Shown piece after piece: positions 37,247 to 47,248 of a DNA stretch of 50,103 nucleotides; position 1 is the first letter of the stretch; every line of letters starts with the position of its first letter. The stretch lies in contig JAPHTO010000101.1 of the NCBI GenBank assembly GCA_026196955.1, positions 1-50,103 on the forward strand, in the 5' to 3' direction. Made by a program: the position numbers and the translations under genes. Source of the stretch: Colwellia sp. Lineage in GTDB: Bacteria; Pseudomonadota; Gammaproteobacteria; Enterobacterales; Alteromonadaceae. The notes beneath the pieces were generated by a model that saw only the letters and a list, made by a program, of their open reading frames with translations, was not told where the DNA came from and did not search any database.

Positions 37247-38311
37247 TTGGAATTTTTATATGAATATGGTTTGTTTTTAGCGAAAACAGTGACCTTTGTT
37301 ATTGCTGTCATCGCTATTGTTGCCGTGGCTGCCGCATCAGCTATTAAGCAAAAGCATAAAAAGGGTGAATTGGAAATCACCGATTTATCAGAGCAATTTG
37401 AAGATGTAGAGCAAGAAGTTGTTCATGCATTATTAAATAAAGAAGAGTTAAAACAAAAAGAAAAAGCCGATAAAAAGATAGCCAAAGAGCAAGCTAAAAA
37501 AGAGAAAGCTTTAGCAAAGGAGAGTGCTAATTCTGATAGTGAAGATGCTACTGAGGCTAAGTCGAGAGTATTCGTTATTGATTTTAAGGGCAGTATTGAT
37601 GCGAAAGAAGTAAGCTCTTTGCGTGAAGAAGTGACGGCTATTTTATCTGTTGCGAGTAAAAATGATGAAGTGTTTGTTCGTTTAGAAAGTGGCGGTGGTA
37701 TGGTACATGGCTATGGTTTAGCCTCATCACAACTTGATAGAATTCGTCAACGCGAAATACCACTGACGGTTTCTGTCGATAAAGTTGCCGCTTCGGGTGG
37801 TTACATGATGGCTTGTGTTGCAAATAATATTATTGCTGCGCCTTTCGCTATTTTGGGTTCTATTGGTGTTATAGCTCAGCTACCTAACTTTAATAAGTTA
37901 TTAAAGAAAAATGATATTGATTTCGAGCAATTTACCGCAGGAGAATTTAAACGCACAGTCACTATGTTTGGTGAAAATACTGAAAAAGGTAAAGAGAAGT
38001 TTATAGAAGAGCTAGAAGAGACTCACGTGCTTTTTAAAGACTTCGTAAGTGAGCACAGACCAAGTTTAGATCTTGAAAAAGTAGCCACAGGCGAGCATTG
38101 GTTTGGCACTAAAGCGCTAGAGCTTGGACTAATCGATACTATTCAAACTAGTGATGATTACTTACAAACTCTAAGTAAAAGTCATAAAGTTGTTGCGATA
38201 AAGTATGAGGTGAAAAAGGGGTTAGCAGAAAAGTTTGCTAAGGCAGCGTCGCTTTCTGCTGAAGGTGTGTTTGGAAAATTAATGCAGAGAAACCGTATTT
38301 TTCCAAGTTAG
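37247..38311 (+). CDS. sohB: Inner-membrane peptidase SohB (S49 family)
   Basis: Membrane-bound signal-peptide-peptidase relative, 354 residues (E. coli 349). One N-terminal membrane helix (about 9-33) is followed by a Lys/Glu/Ala-rich coiled stretch (50-105), then the S49 core: VFVIDFKGSIDAKEV, VRLESGGGMVHGYGLASSQL, VDKVAASGGYMMACVANNI with nucleophile S183, and GEFKRTVT holding the expected catalytic lysine. The protease acts on peptides on the periplasmic side. The start is TTG with AGGAG 6 bases upstream. The stop codon touches a repeat element directly. Confidence 0.95.
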   Translation: MEFLYEYGLFLAKTVTFVIAVIAIVAVAAASAIKQKHKKGELEITDLSEQFEDVEQEVVHALLNKEELKQKEKADKKIAKEQAKKEKALAKESANSDSEDATEAKSRVFVIDFKGSIDAKEVSSLREEVTAILSVASKNDEVFVRLESGGGMVHGYGLASSQLDRIRQREIPLTVSVDKVAASGGYMMACVANNIIAAPFAILGSIGVIAQLPNFNKLLKKNDIDFEQFTAGEFKRTVTMFGENTEKGKEKFIEELEETHVLFKDFVSEHRPSLDLEKVATGEHWFGTKALELGLIDTIQTSDDYLQTLSKSHKVVAIKYEVKKGLAEKFAKAASLSAEGVFGKLMQRNRIFPS

Positions 38312-38407
38312 CCCTTCGACAAGCTCAGGATGAATGGAAATTATACCGTTTATCCTGAGCGCGAGGCTTCTTCGACAAGCTCAGAATAATCGGAAGTAGT
38401 CGAAGGG
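38312..38407. repeat. REP/MITE-like element with CCCTTCGAC terminal inverted repeats
   Basis: The 96-base unit begins with CCCTTCGAC (38312-38320) and ends with GTCGAAGGG (38399-38407), a perfect 9-bp inverted repeat. Inside, TTCGACAAGCTCAG occurs twice in direct order (from 38315 and from 38371), and GCTCAGGA pairs with TCCTGAGC. The core CTTCGACAAGCTCAGG is familiar as a dispersed repeat in many proteobacterial genomes. It fills the gap between convergent sohB and the symporter. Confidence 0.8.
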
Positions 38408-38420
38408 ACAGCTAAAGCGG

Positions 38421-39794
38421 CTAGTCTTTCAAATGATGAAAATCTATTTCTTCAATTTTATTGCCAGCGCTTTCATCTAAAAACATTTCATTATCAAATT
38501 GTCCCTCGCTTTTCGCAACAATGATACTCACCATACTATCGCCTGTAACATTCACAGCGGTGCGAGTCATATCCAGTAATCTGTCAACACCAATAATGAG
38601 GGCTATCCCTTCAACAGGTAAGCCAACTTGCTCTAATACCATGGCTAACATAATTAAGCCAACACCTGGAACGCCTGCCGTACCGATAGAGGCAAGTGTT
38701 GCGGTTAGTACTACAGTGACATAATCAGCTAAGGTTAAGTCTTGGCTAAAGACTTGCGCTATAAATACCGTAGCCACACCCTGCATGATAGCCGTACCAT
38801 CCATATTAATAGTGGCACCAAGCGGGACAGTAAATGAAGCAATAGAGTTTTTCACGCCCATTTTTTTAGTGGCGGTTTCCAAAGTCACTGGAATTGTGGC
38901 ATTTGAGCTAGCGGTAGAAAAAGCAAATATTGCCGCATCTCGCATTTTCTTTAAAAATCTTATTGGGCTTAGGCCTGTTAATATTTTTAACATTACCGGG
39001 TAAGTGACTAACGCATGGCTTAATAAAACCACTAACACAACGATGAAATAAACAATTAAATTACCAAAGGTTTCTAGTGAGACTGTGGTAAAAAGCGTCG
39101 CCAATAATGCAAAAACGCCATAAGGTGCAAGATTCATTAAAATAGCCACTAAGCGCATGATCACTTCACTTAAATCTTCAAAAAGTGACGCCACTCGCTC
39201 ACCTGCTTTACCTGATAAAGCAATCGCAATACCAAAGAGCAGGGCAAAGACGATTACCTGTAACATTTTACCTTGAGCAAACGCTTCAAATGGATTAGTC
39301 GGAAACATTTGAATGATAACTTGTGCTAATGAAGGCGCTTCTCGAGAGCTAAAGCTAGAGTTTGCTATCATGCCAACGCCTTCTCCAGGACCTACAATTA
39401 ATGCAACAAAAATAGCAAAACTAATCGCAATAGCTGTAGTTACTAAATATAAACCGATGGCTTTACCGCCTATACGGCCAAGTTTGGTGGTGTCTTGCAA
39501 TGAGCAAACGCCACAAACTAATGATACAAAAACCAACGGCACAACAAGCATACGCAAGCTTGCCATAAATATTTGCCCAATTACTTCTAATAAGCCTTCG
39601 ACTAAAAAGTGTTGAATTGACAATTCAAAGATAAATAAATTAATAACAACGTCTTTACCGTTAGGCATTAACCATTGTAAAAAAGAGCCAAGCAGTATGC
39701 CACAGATCATACCGATGACAATGCGGGTGGTTAGGCTATATTTGGGGGATTTTGTGGTTGAATCAGATTCGCTCATAGTTTGCACTGTACTCAT
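38421..39794 (-). CDS. Dicarboxylate/amino acid:cation (DAACS) symporter
   Basis: About 457 residues with eight membrane helices and two re-entrant loops. The family motifs are present: serine-rich FSTASSNATIPVT (hairpin 1), GATINMDGTAIMQG (TM7, the NMDGT sodium/substrate site), the TLASIGTAGVPGVGLIML hairpin 2 and DRLLDMTRTAVNVTGD (TM8). The Arg in this last motif position fits acidic substrates (glutamate/aspartate or C4-dicarboxylate) with Na+ or H+. ATG 39794 is used; a TTG 18 bases earlier also fits. It is convergent to sohB across the repeat element. Confidence 0.93.
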   Translation of the reverse strand: MSTVQTMSESDSTTKSPKYSLTTRIVIGMICGILLGSFLQWLMPNGKDVVINLFIFELSIQHFLVEGLLEVIGQIFMASLRMLVVPLVFVSLVCGVCSLQDTTKLGRIGGKAIGLYLVTTAIAISFAIFVALIVGPGEGVGMIANSSFSSREAPSLAQVIIQMFPTNPFEAFAQGKMLQVIVFALLFGIAIALSGKAGERVASLFEDLSEVIMRLVAILMNLAPYGVFALLATLFTTVSLETFGNLIVYFIVVLVVLLSHALVTYPVMLKILTGLSPIRFLKKMRDAAIFAFSTASSNATIPVTLETATKKMGVKNSIASFTVPLGATINMDGTAIMQGVATVFIAQVFSQDLTLADYVTVVLTATLASIGTAGVPGVGLIMLAMVLEQVGLPVEGIALIIGVDRLLDMTRTAVNVTGDSMVSIIVAKSEGQFDNEMFLDESAGNKIEEIDFHHLKD

Positions 39795-39993
39795 TGATAT
39801 TATTATGGCCAATAGGTTAACAATAATTTACTGGATAAAAAACAATTTTGCTCTTTTATAAATAAACAGATACCAGTGATTTTTTGTTAACAACCTAAAT
39901 GAATAAGGTTTTTTTCATTTAAGATGTACTTTTTTGCTATTTTTCAGTTAATATGATTATTGAAGATTAATAAAAAACAATAGGGATACCCTT

Positions 39994-42501
39994 ATGGAGT
40001 TACTTCGACGCTTTAGATTTACCGTGTTATTAATGATGCTAACAACATTAATGGCATGTGGTGGCGGTGATGGTGGCCTTTCAAGAGAAGGTGATGGCAA
40101 TGGAGGCGGAACAACAGAAGACCCTGTTGTTATTTCACTCGCACTTTCAAATCAAAATGTTACCGGACAAGAGCCTGTAACAATTACCGCAACTCTAACT
40201 AAGGGCGGTGCAGTTGTTCCAAGCACTGTGGTTACTTTCTCTTCAGGCATAGGGGCATTCTCTCCAAGTTCAGGTACAGCATTAACCAATGATGCTGGCG
40301 TAGCTGAAATAACCCTAACAGCAGGTAATGTTAGAGGTGCAGGAGAAGTCACCGCGTCCGTGTCTACTGGTGAGGAAGCAAAAATAGGCTTTACTACTCA
40401 GGGGGATGATATCGGGGTAGTTGGTGACATAAATATTACAGTTACCTTAGTCGATGCTGATGGTAACCCTACTGATACCATCACTTCGTCTAAATCAGGC
40501 AAGGTCATTGCAGAAGTTAATGGTATTAGTACGCCGATAATAGTTAATTTTGTTACCACGGTAGGGGAAATACCTATTGCAACAGCAATTACTAATGCTG
40601 ATAACCAAGCCAGTGTTGATATTCTTGCTGGTGGCAGTTTAGGTGCTGGCTCTGTAACGGCTTCAATTGCTAGTGGTGAGTCGGGGCAGGTGCTTTTAGT
40701 AGTTGGCTCTTCTACTGTGACCATGGGTAGTGGCGACCCGTTTGTTGAAGGTGATGCTGAAATTAGCTTGGCGCAAATATCTGCAGGCGGAACATCAGTT
40801 GTCACGGTAAATATTATTGATGATCAAGGGGCATTATTTACCGAGCCAGTAGATGTTAACTTTTCTTCAAGTTGTTCAAGTTTAAGCACGCCTAGCGCAG
40901 AGTTAAGCTCTCCAATTACTACCTCAAATGGTATTGCAACCAGCACCTACCTTGCTAAAGGTTGTGTGGGAGATGATCCAATTAATGTTACTGCTAATGC
41001 GGGTGGTATTAATTTAGCAGCAACAACATCAGTCAATGTTTTACCTGCCGATGTGGGAAGTATTGAATTTGTTTCTTCGGTACCAGAAAATATTTCAATC
41101 TTAGGCACTGGTAGTTTAGGGGGCTCAGAAAGCTCTGTGGTTAAATTTAGAGTGTTAGATACCAACTCTAATCCGGTAAATAATCAAGTGGTTAATTTCT
41201 CTCTAAACACTGATGTTGGTGGTATTCAATTAATACCAGATAGTGCTACCACGAATAATGAAGGCATTGTTCAAACCGTTATAAACTCAGGTACAGTAGC
41301 AACCAGTGTTCGCGTACAAGCAACTATTGATGGTAGCGACCCTGCTATTTCATCACAATCGAGTGTTTTGGTGGTTTCTACGGGTATCCCTGATCAAGAT
41401 AGTTTTAGTTTATCAGCTTCAATTCTAAACCCTGAAGGCTGGGATCTAGATGGCACAACCGTTGAAGTAACAGCGCGTTTAGCGGATGCTTTTAACAACC
41501 CTGTTCCTGATGGTACCGCGGTTAGTTTTACCACGGAAGGTGGTTCAATAGAGCCTTCATGTGTGACTGAAAATGGTGCTTGTACAGTTACTTGGACTAG
41601 TCAATTCCCAAGGCCGGAAGGACATGTTTTGTCACATGAAACTGGAGATGATTATAATTTCTTCACTAATATGCCTGATATTACCCACCCACCGCAGCAA
41701 TTTAATACCTTAGGTCAAAAGTATGGTGGCAGAGCAACGATTATCGCTACAGCAATTGGTGAAGAGTCTTTCCCTGATTTAAATGGTAATGGTCGTTTTG
41801 ATGCAAGTGAAGCTGCAGCTTTTGCTGGAACGGATGTTAGTGGACGCCCTTATGACTTAAAAGAGGCGTTCGCGGATTATAATGAAGATGGCTTTTACAA
41901 CCCGGGTGAAACAGATGCCGCTGAAGAAATTGGTGGCGAGTTGGAAGAGTTTTTAGACTTTAATAATGATGGTGTTTTTACTGTTAATGATGGCAAATAT
42001 AATGGTGTTCTTTGTTCACTGCCAGCTCATGATGCATGTTCAGATGATAAATCATTAAATGTGCGCGCAGAATTAGTATTAGTGATGTCGGGTAGTAATC
42101 CATCAATGGTTGTTAATGCCACTGATGATGCCATTAGCCAAACTTATGATCATGATGATGATGCCGATACACCAGAAATAGCAAACCCTAACTTTAACCC
42201 TAATGATACTGCGGTTTATATAGCAGGTGAAAATACCGGCTTTGTAACGCTAACCATTGCTGATTTACATAATCAGCCTATGCCAGCAGGTACTAAAATC
42301 AGCTTTTCACCTTCTGTGGGCGGTGGAGCAACACCTAGTACCTTTGTTTGGCCAAATGATAACCACAATGGTGGCCTGACTTTTTCTATCGGTATTAAGG
42401 GGGCAAAAGAGCCTACTGCTGGTGTACTAAGTGTGACTATTGAAACAGAAGAAGGAAAGGTTGCAACCACCTTTTCACCAGTTACTATTATTATTCAGTA
42501 A
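39994..42501 (+). CDS. Ig-like repeat surface lipoprotein with calcium-binding-type loops
   Basis: An 835-residue lipoprotein: lipobox LMAC gives C22, followed by a Gly-rich linker (GGGDGG, EGDGNGGG). From about 45 it has a run of bacterial Ig-like (Big_1/invasin-type) domains, roughly 45-135, 145-240, 250-350, 365-460 and 470-560, each with ITATLT/TNDAGVAEITL-like strands, and a last one from about 740. Between 594 and 667 there are three Asp-rich loops, DLNGNGRFDASEA, DYNEDGFYNPGET and DFNNDGVFTVNDG, like EF-hand or dockerin calcium sites. It likely acts as an outer-membrane anchored adhesin or stalk. No partner gene is adjacent; a terminator follows. Confidence 0.85.
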   Translation: MELLRRFRFTVLLMMLTTLMACGGGDGGLSREGDGNGGGTTEDPVVISLALSNQNVTGQEPVTITATLTKGGAVVPSTVVTFSSGIGAFSPSSGTALTNDAGVAEITLTAGNVRGAGEVTASVSTGEEAKIGFTTQGDDIGVVGDINITVTLVDADGNPTDTITSSKSGKVIAEVNGISTPIIVNFVTTVGEIPIATAITNADNQASVDILAGGSLGAGSVTASIASGESGQVLLVVGSSTVTMGSGDPFVEGDAEISLAQISAGGTSVVTVNIIDDQGALFTEPVDVNFSSSCSSLSTPSAELSSPITTSNGIATSTYLAKGCVGDDPINVTANAGGINLAATTSVNVLPADVGSIEFVSSVPENISILGTGSLGGSESSVVKFRVLDTNSNPVNNQVVNFSLNTDVGGIQLIPDSATTNNEGIVQTVINSGTVATSVRVQATIDGSDPAISSQSSVLVVSTGIPDQDSFSLSASILNPEGWDLDGTTVEVTARLADAFNNPVPDGTAVSFTTEGGSIEPSCVTENGACTVTWTSQFPRPEGHVLSHETGDDYNFFTNMPDITHPPQQFNTLGQKYGGRATIIATAIGEESFPDLNGNGRFDASEAAAFAGTDVSGRPYDLKEAFADYNEDGFYNPGETDAAEEIGGELEEFLDFNNDGVFTVNDGKYNGVLCSLPAHDACSDDKSLNVRAELVLVMSGSNPSMVVNATDDAISQTYDHDDDADTPEIANPNFNPNDTAVYIAGENTGFVTLTIADLHNQPMPAGTKISFSPSVGGGATPSTFVWPNDNHNGGLTFSIGIKGAKEPTAGVLSVTIETEEGKVATTFSPVTIIIQ

Positions 42502-42514
42502 CATTTTCAATACT

Positions 42515-42567
42515 AAAAAGCCGCTTAATTTATTCCTATTTATGGAATGGGTTAAGCGGCTTTTTTT
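42515..42567. terminator. Bidirectional terminator between the Ig lipoprotein and the arginase-family gene
   Basis: AAAAAGCCGCTTAA (42515-42528) pairs with TTAAGCGGC plus T-run (42552-42567), with an inner ATTCC/GGAAT stem. A's on one side and T's on the other let it serve both strands. Confidence 0.92.
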
Positions 42568-42588
42568 ATGAGCTTAGTTTGCTATAGA

Positions 42589-43695
42589 TTACTTATTCAT
42601 TTCATTAATCAAAAATGCAGAAATTTCACCGGCTACTTTGAGGGTTTTATCACGACTAATTTCACCTTGACCTGAGCTGTCAGTGAAAGGGGCTATTTCC
42701 ATCATATCAGCACCTGTTATCGGATATTTCGCTGCAATAGCACGCAATATTTGCATTGCTTCTTCTGGCATGAGTCCGTCAGGCTCAGGTGTCCCTGTGG
42801 CACTGGCAAAGCTATCATCTATAGCGTCAATATCAAAGCTGACATAAAGCTCATCAACATTTTGTTGAGCTAATTGCGCCATAATATTTTCAATCACTGT
42901 TTCAACGCCTAATTCTTTCACTTCATTAGCCCAATGCTGCTTCACGCCAAAGGTGTTTTCCCAGTGTGATTTAGGTTTACCACTTGAACGAATGCCTACT
43001 TGAATTAGGTGCTCAGGGGCGGGTAAATCATCTAAAATATGAGTACACCAAGAGCCAAAGCATAGGTCTATTCCCAAACGTTCTACTAACAAATCAGTAT
43101 GAGCATCAAAATGAATGATGCCAGTACGCTTACCTTGTTTTTTCTTTGCTTGTAAATAGGTTTTAGTCAGCGGATAACTAACACTATGATCGCCACCTAA
43201 ACCAAAAATCCCCTTATTTGGGAATGCGGCATAAAAGTCATGCAGCACATCTTCAGTGATGCTAAGTGGACTGACACAAAATTCGCTTTGATCATTTTGA
43301 TAAAGAGCTTTTCGACAATTCGCTAATGTCGCTTCATTTAAATATTTGTCAGCGAGCAAATGGGGAATTACCCGAATATCACCCAAATCAAATGTGTTTA
43401 GCTCAGGATAACTTTCAAGTAAAGTGGAGCGAAGAAATAAAGGTCCCCAATTGGCGCCACGTAAAATACCACCACCACAGTCAGAGGCTATACCTAGAAT
43501 GACAGCATTAGAGGCTTCTGGAAGCTGCTCTAAAGAGTTTTTCCATAAATTCTCAACCTCGGTAGCTTGACCGAACATTGTCCTATGTAACTGCTCTTTA
43601 CGCTCTTTAGCTGTGTTTACGGTAAAGACACCATTACCGGGCGGACATAAACATTGTGTTATTTTATCTTTTAATTGTGACGTTAATTGAGGCAT
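42589..43695 (-). CDS. Arginase/agmatinase/formimidoylglutamase-family hydrolase
   Basis: A 368-residue ureohydrolase-fold enzyme. The binuclear manganese ligands are visible: GGDHS (167-171), DAHTD (197-201) and SFDIDAID (286-293), plus GADMMEIAP late. Members cleave arginine, agmatine, guanidinobutyrate or formimidoylglutamate. Length and the N-terminal 60-residue extension do not single out a substrate, and no hut, arc or spe genes are near, so the substrate stays open. It lies between two plus-strand genes, with its own upstream region shared divergently with topA. Confidence 0.88.
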   Translation of the reverse strand: MPQLTSQLKDKITQCLCPPGNGVFTVNTAKERKEQLHRTMFGQATEVENLWKNSLEQLPEASNAVILGIASDCGGGILRGANWGPLFLRSTLLESYPELNTFDLGDIRVIPHLLADKYLNEATLANCRKALYQNDQSEFCVSPLSITEDVLHDFYAAFPNKGIFGLGGDHSVSYPLTKTYLQAKKKQGKRTGIIHFDAHTDLLVERLGIDLCFGSWCTHILDDLPAPEHLIQVGIRSSGKPKSHWENTFGVKQHWANEVKELGVETVIENIMAQLAQQNVDELYVSFDIDAIDDSFASATGTPEPDGLMPEEAMQILRAIAAKYPITGADMMEIAPFTDSSGQGEISRDKTLKVAGEISAFLINEMNK

Positions 43696-44070
43696 TTTGT
43701 ATCTCTATCATGGACAAGTTATCAGAACAATTTTAATTTTTTAGTCTTTTACTCTTATTTTTTTCAACAAAGTCGATTATGATTGCGCAGAAAATAGGGT
43801 AAGTAAGCATTATAGCCAAAAGCATTCACTAGTTATAGGCATGAAAGTAAGCGTAAAAAATAAATGCTTGTCAATTTGCATATTTATAGATATATCTATA
43901 AATAGGTATGCAATCACATTTTAACTGATGAAATAAATTTAGCGTTATTTGAGTGAGATTAAAGGCTATGCTCGCACTTTTACACTCAAATAGTGAATGA
44001 ATAAAAAGACAGAAAAAAATTATCTACTGAGTAAAGATAAACTGTCGAATTAGCAGGATTAGAAATTTTT
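43696..44070. other. Divergent control region between the arginase-family gene and topA
   Basis: A 375-base, very AT-rich gap without a gene. It contains a perfect 22-bp palindrome (43882-43903) inside outer arms TTGCAT and ATGCAA. The topA start has AGGA about 12 bases upstream. I see no other clear element. Confidence 0.6.
43876..43913. promoter_or_regulatory. Palindromic operator-like element upstream of topA
   Basis: A perfect 22-bp palindrome at 43882-43903, with half-site ATTTATAGATA, is flanked by TTGCAT at 43876-43881 and its complement ATGCAA at 43908-43913. There is no T-run, so a protein-binding site or a cruciform-forming sequence is likelier than a terminator. Confidence 0.5.
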
Positions 44071-46746
44071 ATGGCAAAATCACTTGTTATTGTCGAGTCG
44101 CCAGCCAAAGCGAAAACAATTAATAAATATTTAGGGAAAGACTTTATTGTAAAGTCTAGTGTTGGTCATGTTCGTGACTTACCCCACAGCAGTACAGGCA
44201 AAAAAGTAGCAACTAAATCACCGGCTGAAGTGCGTAAAATGACACCAGAAGCAAAGGCTAAATATAAGGCTAAGCGTGATAAGCAAGCACTGGTTAATCG
44301 TATGGGAATTGACCCAGATAAAAACTGGGCGGCCAATTACCAAGTCTTACCAGGCAAAGAAAAAGTTGTTACTGAGCTCAAAAAGCTTGCTGATAAAGCT
44401 GAAACCATCTATCTCGCAACCGATTTGGATCGCGAGGGAGAAGCGATTGCATGGCATTTAAAAGAAATCATTGGTGGCGATGATGACAAGTTTCGCCGCG
44501 TAGTGTTTAACGAAATAACCGAAAGCTCTATTCAACAAGCGTTCTCAACACCGGGTGAATTAAGTATGCCAGGGGTTAATGCGCAACAAGCTCGACGTTT
44601 TCTCGATCGCGTTGTTGGCTTTATGGTCAGTCCTTTGTTGTGGAAAAAAGTTGCTCGCGGCTTATCTGCAGGCCGTGTGCAGTCGGTAGCAGTAAAATTA
44701 GTTGTTGAAAAAGAACGTGAAATCAAGGCCTTTGACCCAAAAGAGTTTTGGGAAATTGCTGCCGATACGCATGCCAGTAACAAAGAAACACTTGCTCTGG
44801 ATGTCACTCATGAAAATGGCAAAGCCTTCAAACCAACCAATAAAGCAGACGCCGATAAAGCGTTAGCCATATTAAAGTCGGCAAATTATGCGGTAAGTAA
44901 GCGGGAAGATAGACCTTCAAAAAGTACTCCCTCTGCGCCATTTATTACCTCGACATTACAACAAGCGGCGAGTACTAAACTAGGGTACGGTGTTAAGCGT
45001 ACTATGGGCTTAGCACAACGTTTATATGAAGCGGGTCATATTACTTATATGCGTACCGATTCAACCAACTTAAGTAAAGATGCGGTGGAAATGTGTCGCA
45101 CTTTTATTGGCAAAAACTTTGGTGAAAACTATTTACCAGAAAAGCCAAAAGTGTATGGCTCAAAAGCGGGTGCCCAAGAGGCGCATGAAGCGATCCGTCC
45201 TTCAAATGTAAAACTTGAAGCGGCACTGCTTGAAGGTATCGATGCCGATGCTAAAAAATTGTACGAGCTAATTTGGCGTCAGTTTGTTGCTTGTCAAATG
45301 ACTGCTGCTCGATATACCGTAAGTACTTTGACTATCAGCGCCGCCAGCTTTGATTTAAAAGCTAAGGGTCGAGTGATGCAATTTGATGGTTGGACTCGTG
45401 TTCATCCTCAACTGGCTAAAGGTGACGACAGACACTTGCCAGATTTAGCCGTCGGCGAAGCACTAACGTTAGATAATTTAGAGGCAAGTCAGCATTTCAC
45501 TAAACCACCAGCACGTTTTGGTGAAGCCTCTTTAGTTAAAGAATTAGAAAAGCGCTCTATCGGTCGCCCATCAACGTATGCGTCTATCATTTCAACGATT
45601 CAAGATCGTGGTTATGTACGTTTAGATAAAAAGCGCTTTTATGCTGAAAAAATGGGTGAGATTGTCACGGATAGCCTGTCAATTAGCTTTGAAAAATTAA
45701 TGAGTTATGATTTTACTGCCAATATGGAGCAAGAGCTTGATGCCATTGCTGTTGGAGAGCTTGACTGGAAAGGCGTTTTAGATGAGTTTTATAAAAATTT
45801 CAGTAAAAAATTAGCACTTGCGAATCAAGATTCTGAAGAAGGCGGCATGCCAAATAATAGTCCGGTACTAACGGATATTGATTGCCCAACCTGTAATCGT
45901 AAGATGGGGATCAGAACGGCTTCAACAGGCGTATTTTTAGGTTGCTCAGGTTATGCTTTACCTCCGAAAGAGCGTTGTACAACTACCATGAACTTAACGC
46001 CGGGTGAAGAAGCGATAAGTGTATTAGCTGAAGATCAAGAAACTGAAGCATTACGTGCTATGCATCGTTGTCAGAAGTGTAATACTGCAATGGACAGCTA
46101 CTTGATTGATGAAACTCGAAAGTTGCATGTATGTGGTAATAACCCTGTCTGTGATGGAATTGAGGTTGAACAAGGTACGTTTAAAATCAAAGGATATGAT
46201 GGCCCTGTTCTAGAGTGTGATCGTTGTGAAGCTGATATGGAGTTGAAGTCAGGTCGTTTTGGTAAGTATTTTGATTGTACCAATGACGAGTGTAAAAATA
46301 CGCGTAAGCTGTTAGCGAATGGCGAAGCTGCGCCACCAAAAGAGGATCCTGTGCAACTTCCTGAGCTTGAGTGTGAAAAGTCAGATGCACACTTTGTTTT
46401 ACGCGATGGCGCAGCAGGTATCTTTTTAGCGGCTAGTACTTTCCCGCGTTCACGTGAAACTAGAGCACCGAAAGTAGCAGAGTTGAAACGCTTTAAAGAT
46501 AGAATTTCTACTAAATTTTATTATCTTACTGATGCGCCTGAGCAAGATAACAAAGGTAATTTAGCTGTTATTCGCTATAGTCGTAAAACCAAAGAACAGT
46601 ACGTTATGAGTGAAGTGGAAGGCAAGGCTACTGGTTGGACGGCAAAATATGTTGATGGTAGCTGGGTAGAAGATATTCCTAAGCCTAAGAAAAAAGTAGT
46701 TAAAAAGAAAGTTGTTAAGAAAAAAGCAACAGCTCAAGAAAAATAA
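44071..46746 (+). CDS. topA: DNA topoisomerase I
   Basis: Type IA topoisomerase, relaxing negative supercoils, 891 residues (E. coli 865). The Toprim domain starts [19 protein letters not shown] and carries [17 protein letters not shown]; the active-site tyrosine is Y326 in [26 protein letters not shown] is the conserved core end. The C-terminal part has three four-cysteine zinc fingers (CPTC...C, CQKC...C, CDRC...C) and a final Lys-rich tail with [12 protein letters not shown] repeats that binds DNA. No strong ribosome binding site is seen. In E. coli it lies between sohB-yciN and cysB, the same order as here with other genes inserted. Confidence 0.98.
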   Translation: MAKSLVIVESPAKAKTINKYLGKDFIVKSSVGHVRDLPHSSTGKKVATKSPAEVRKMTPEAKAKYKAKRDKQALVNRMGIDPDKNWAANYQVLPGKEKVVTELKKLADKAETIYLATDLDREGEAIAWHLKEIIGGDDDKFRRVVFNEITESSIQQAFSTPGELSMPGVNAQQARRFLDRVVGFMVSPLLWKKVARGLSAGRVQSVAVKLVVEKEREIKAFDPKEFWEIAADTHASNKETLALDVTHENGKAFKPTNKADADKALAILKSANYAVSKREDRPSKSTPSAPFITSTLQQAASTKLGYGVKRTMGLAQRLYEAGHITYMRTDSTNLSKDAVEMCRTFIGKNFGENYLPEKPKVYGSKAGAQEAHEAIRPSNVKLEAALLEGIDADAKKLYELIWRQFVACQMTAARYTVSTLTISAASFDLKAKGRVMQFDGWTRVHPQLAKGDDRHLPDLAVGEALTLDNLEASQHFTKPPARFGEASLVKELEKRSIGRPSTYASIISTIQDRGYVRLDKKRFYAEKMGEIVTDSLSISFEKLMSYDFTANMEQELDAIAVGELDWKGVLDEFYKNFSKKLALANQDSEEGGMPNNSPVLTDIDCPTCNRKMGIRTASTGVFLGCSGYALPPKERCTTTMNLTPGEEAISVLAEDQETEALRAMHRCQKCNTAMDSYLIDETRKLHVCGNNPVCDGIEVEQGTFKIKGYDGPVLECDRCEADMELKSGRFGKYFDCTNDECKNTRKLLANGEAAPPKEDPVQLPELECEKSDAHFVLRDGAAGIFLAASTFPRSRETRAPKVAELKRFKDRISTKFYYLTDAPEQDNKGNLAVIRYSRKTKEQYVMSEVEGKATGWTAKYVDGSWVEDIPKPKKKVVKKKVVKKKATAQEK

Positions 46747-46755
46747 ACGGCTATT

Positions 46756-46841
46756 CACTTTGAGTTAGAATAGTAACGAGTTAGTAAAGGTATAAATCGT
46801 GTTTAATACCTTTATAACTCGTTATTATCTATCACTTTGAG
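46756..46841. repeat. Hairpin flanked by 9-bp direct repeats after topA
   Basis: A near-perfect stem of about 22 bp with one bulge spans 46770-46828 (arms GTAACGAGTTA...AAAGGTAT and ATACCTTT...AACTCGTTA). The hairpin is bracketed by CACTTTGAG at 46756-46764 and 46833-46841. It separates convergent topA and the gene ending at 46846, so it may act as a two-way terminator; the direct repeats recall a target-site duplication. Confidence 0.65.
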
Positions 46842-46845
46842 CCTT

Positions 46846-47217
46846 TTAATCTAACCCTTCCAACTCATCAATAACTTTTCTGGCCTGTGCAATTGTGCAG
46901 TCTGTTTTAGCGATTAATGCGCTCAAAGTAACTTTTTCAAGTCTACTGGCAATACTTACTAATTCGTCGTGACTTAAATGTTGATACTCTTTTTGAAGAA
47001 GTTTAGCCAGCCAGCACCAGCTTGGCTCATTGGCAAGCTCTATGTGTTCTATAATGGCTTGAATTTGTTCAAAGCTTGCCTTCAGTTGCCAATTTCGAGA
47101 GCGGCCAATACGGTGCAGCTCACAGCCTTGTTGCCTAATTAACGCTTTTAAAGCATAAGCTTTCATCGCCTTACGCAAAAATGATGGTAGTGTGATGGTA
47201 TTAATTTTGTTCAGCAT
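46846..47217 (-). CDS. RRF_GI-like ("ribosome recycling factor family") small protein
   Basis: A 123-residue protein. The start TITLPSFLRKAMKAYALKALIRQQGCELHRIGRSRNWQL resembles the small family named PF12614 (RRF_GI) found in Vibrio and Shewanella; despite the name it does not match true RRF, and its function is not shown. Basic N-terminal part, acidic C-terminal helix (RKVIDELEGLD). No membrane segment. It lies after a minus-strand membrane-coil gene in the topA-cysB interval. Confidence 0.55.
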   Translation of the reverse strand: MLNKINTITLPSFLRKAMKAYALKALIRQQGCELHRIGRSRNWQLKASFEQIQAIIEHIELANEPSWCWLAKLLQKEYQHLSHDELVSIASRLEKVTLSALIAKTDCTIAQARKVIDELEGLD

Positions 47218-47248
47218 AGTCAGTGAATGATATTGCCTTAGATAATAT

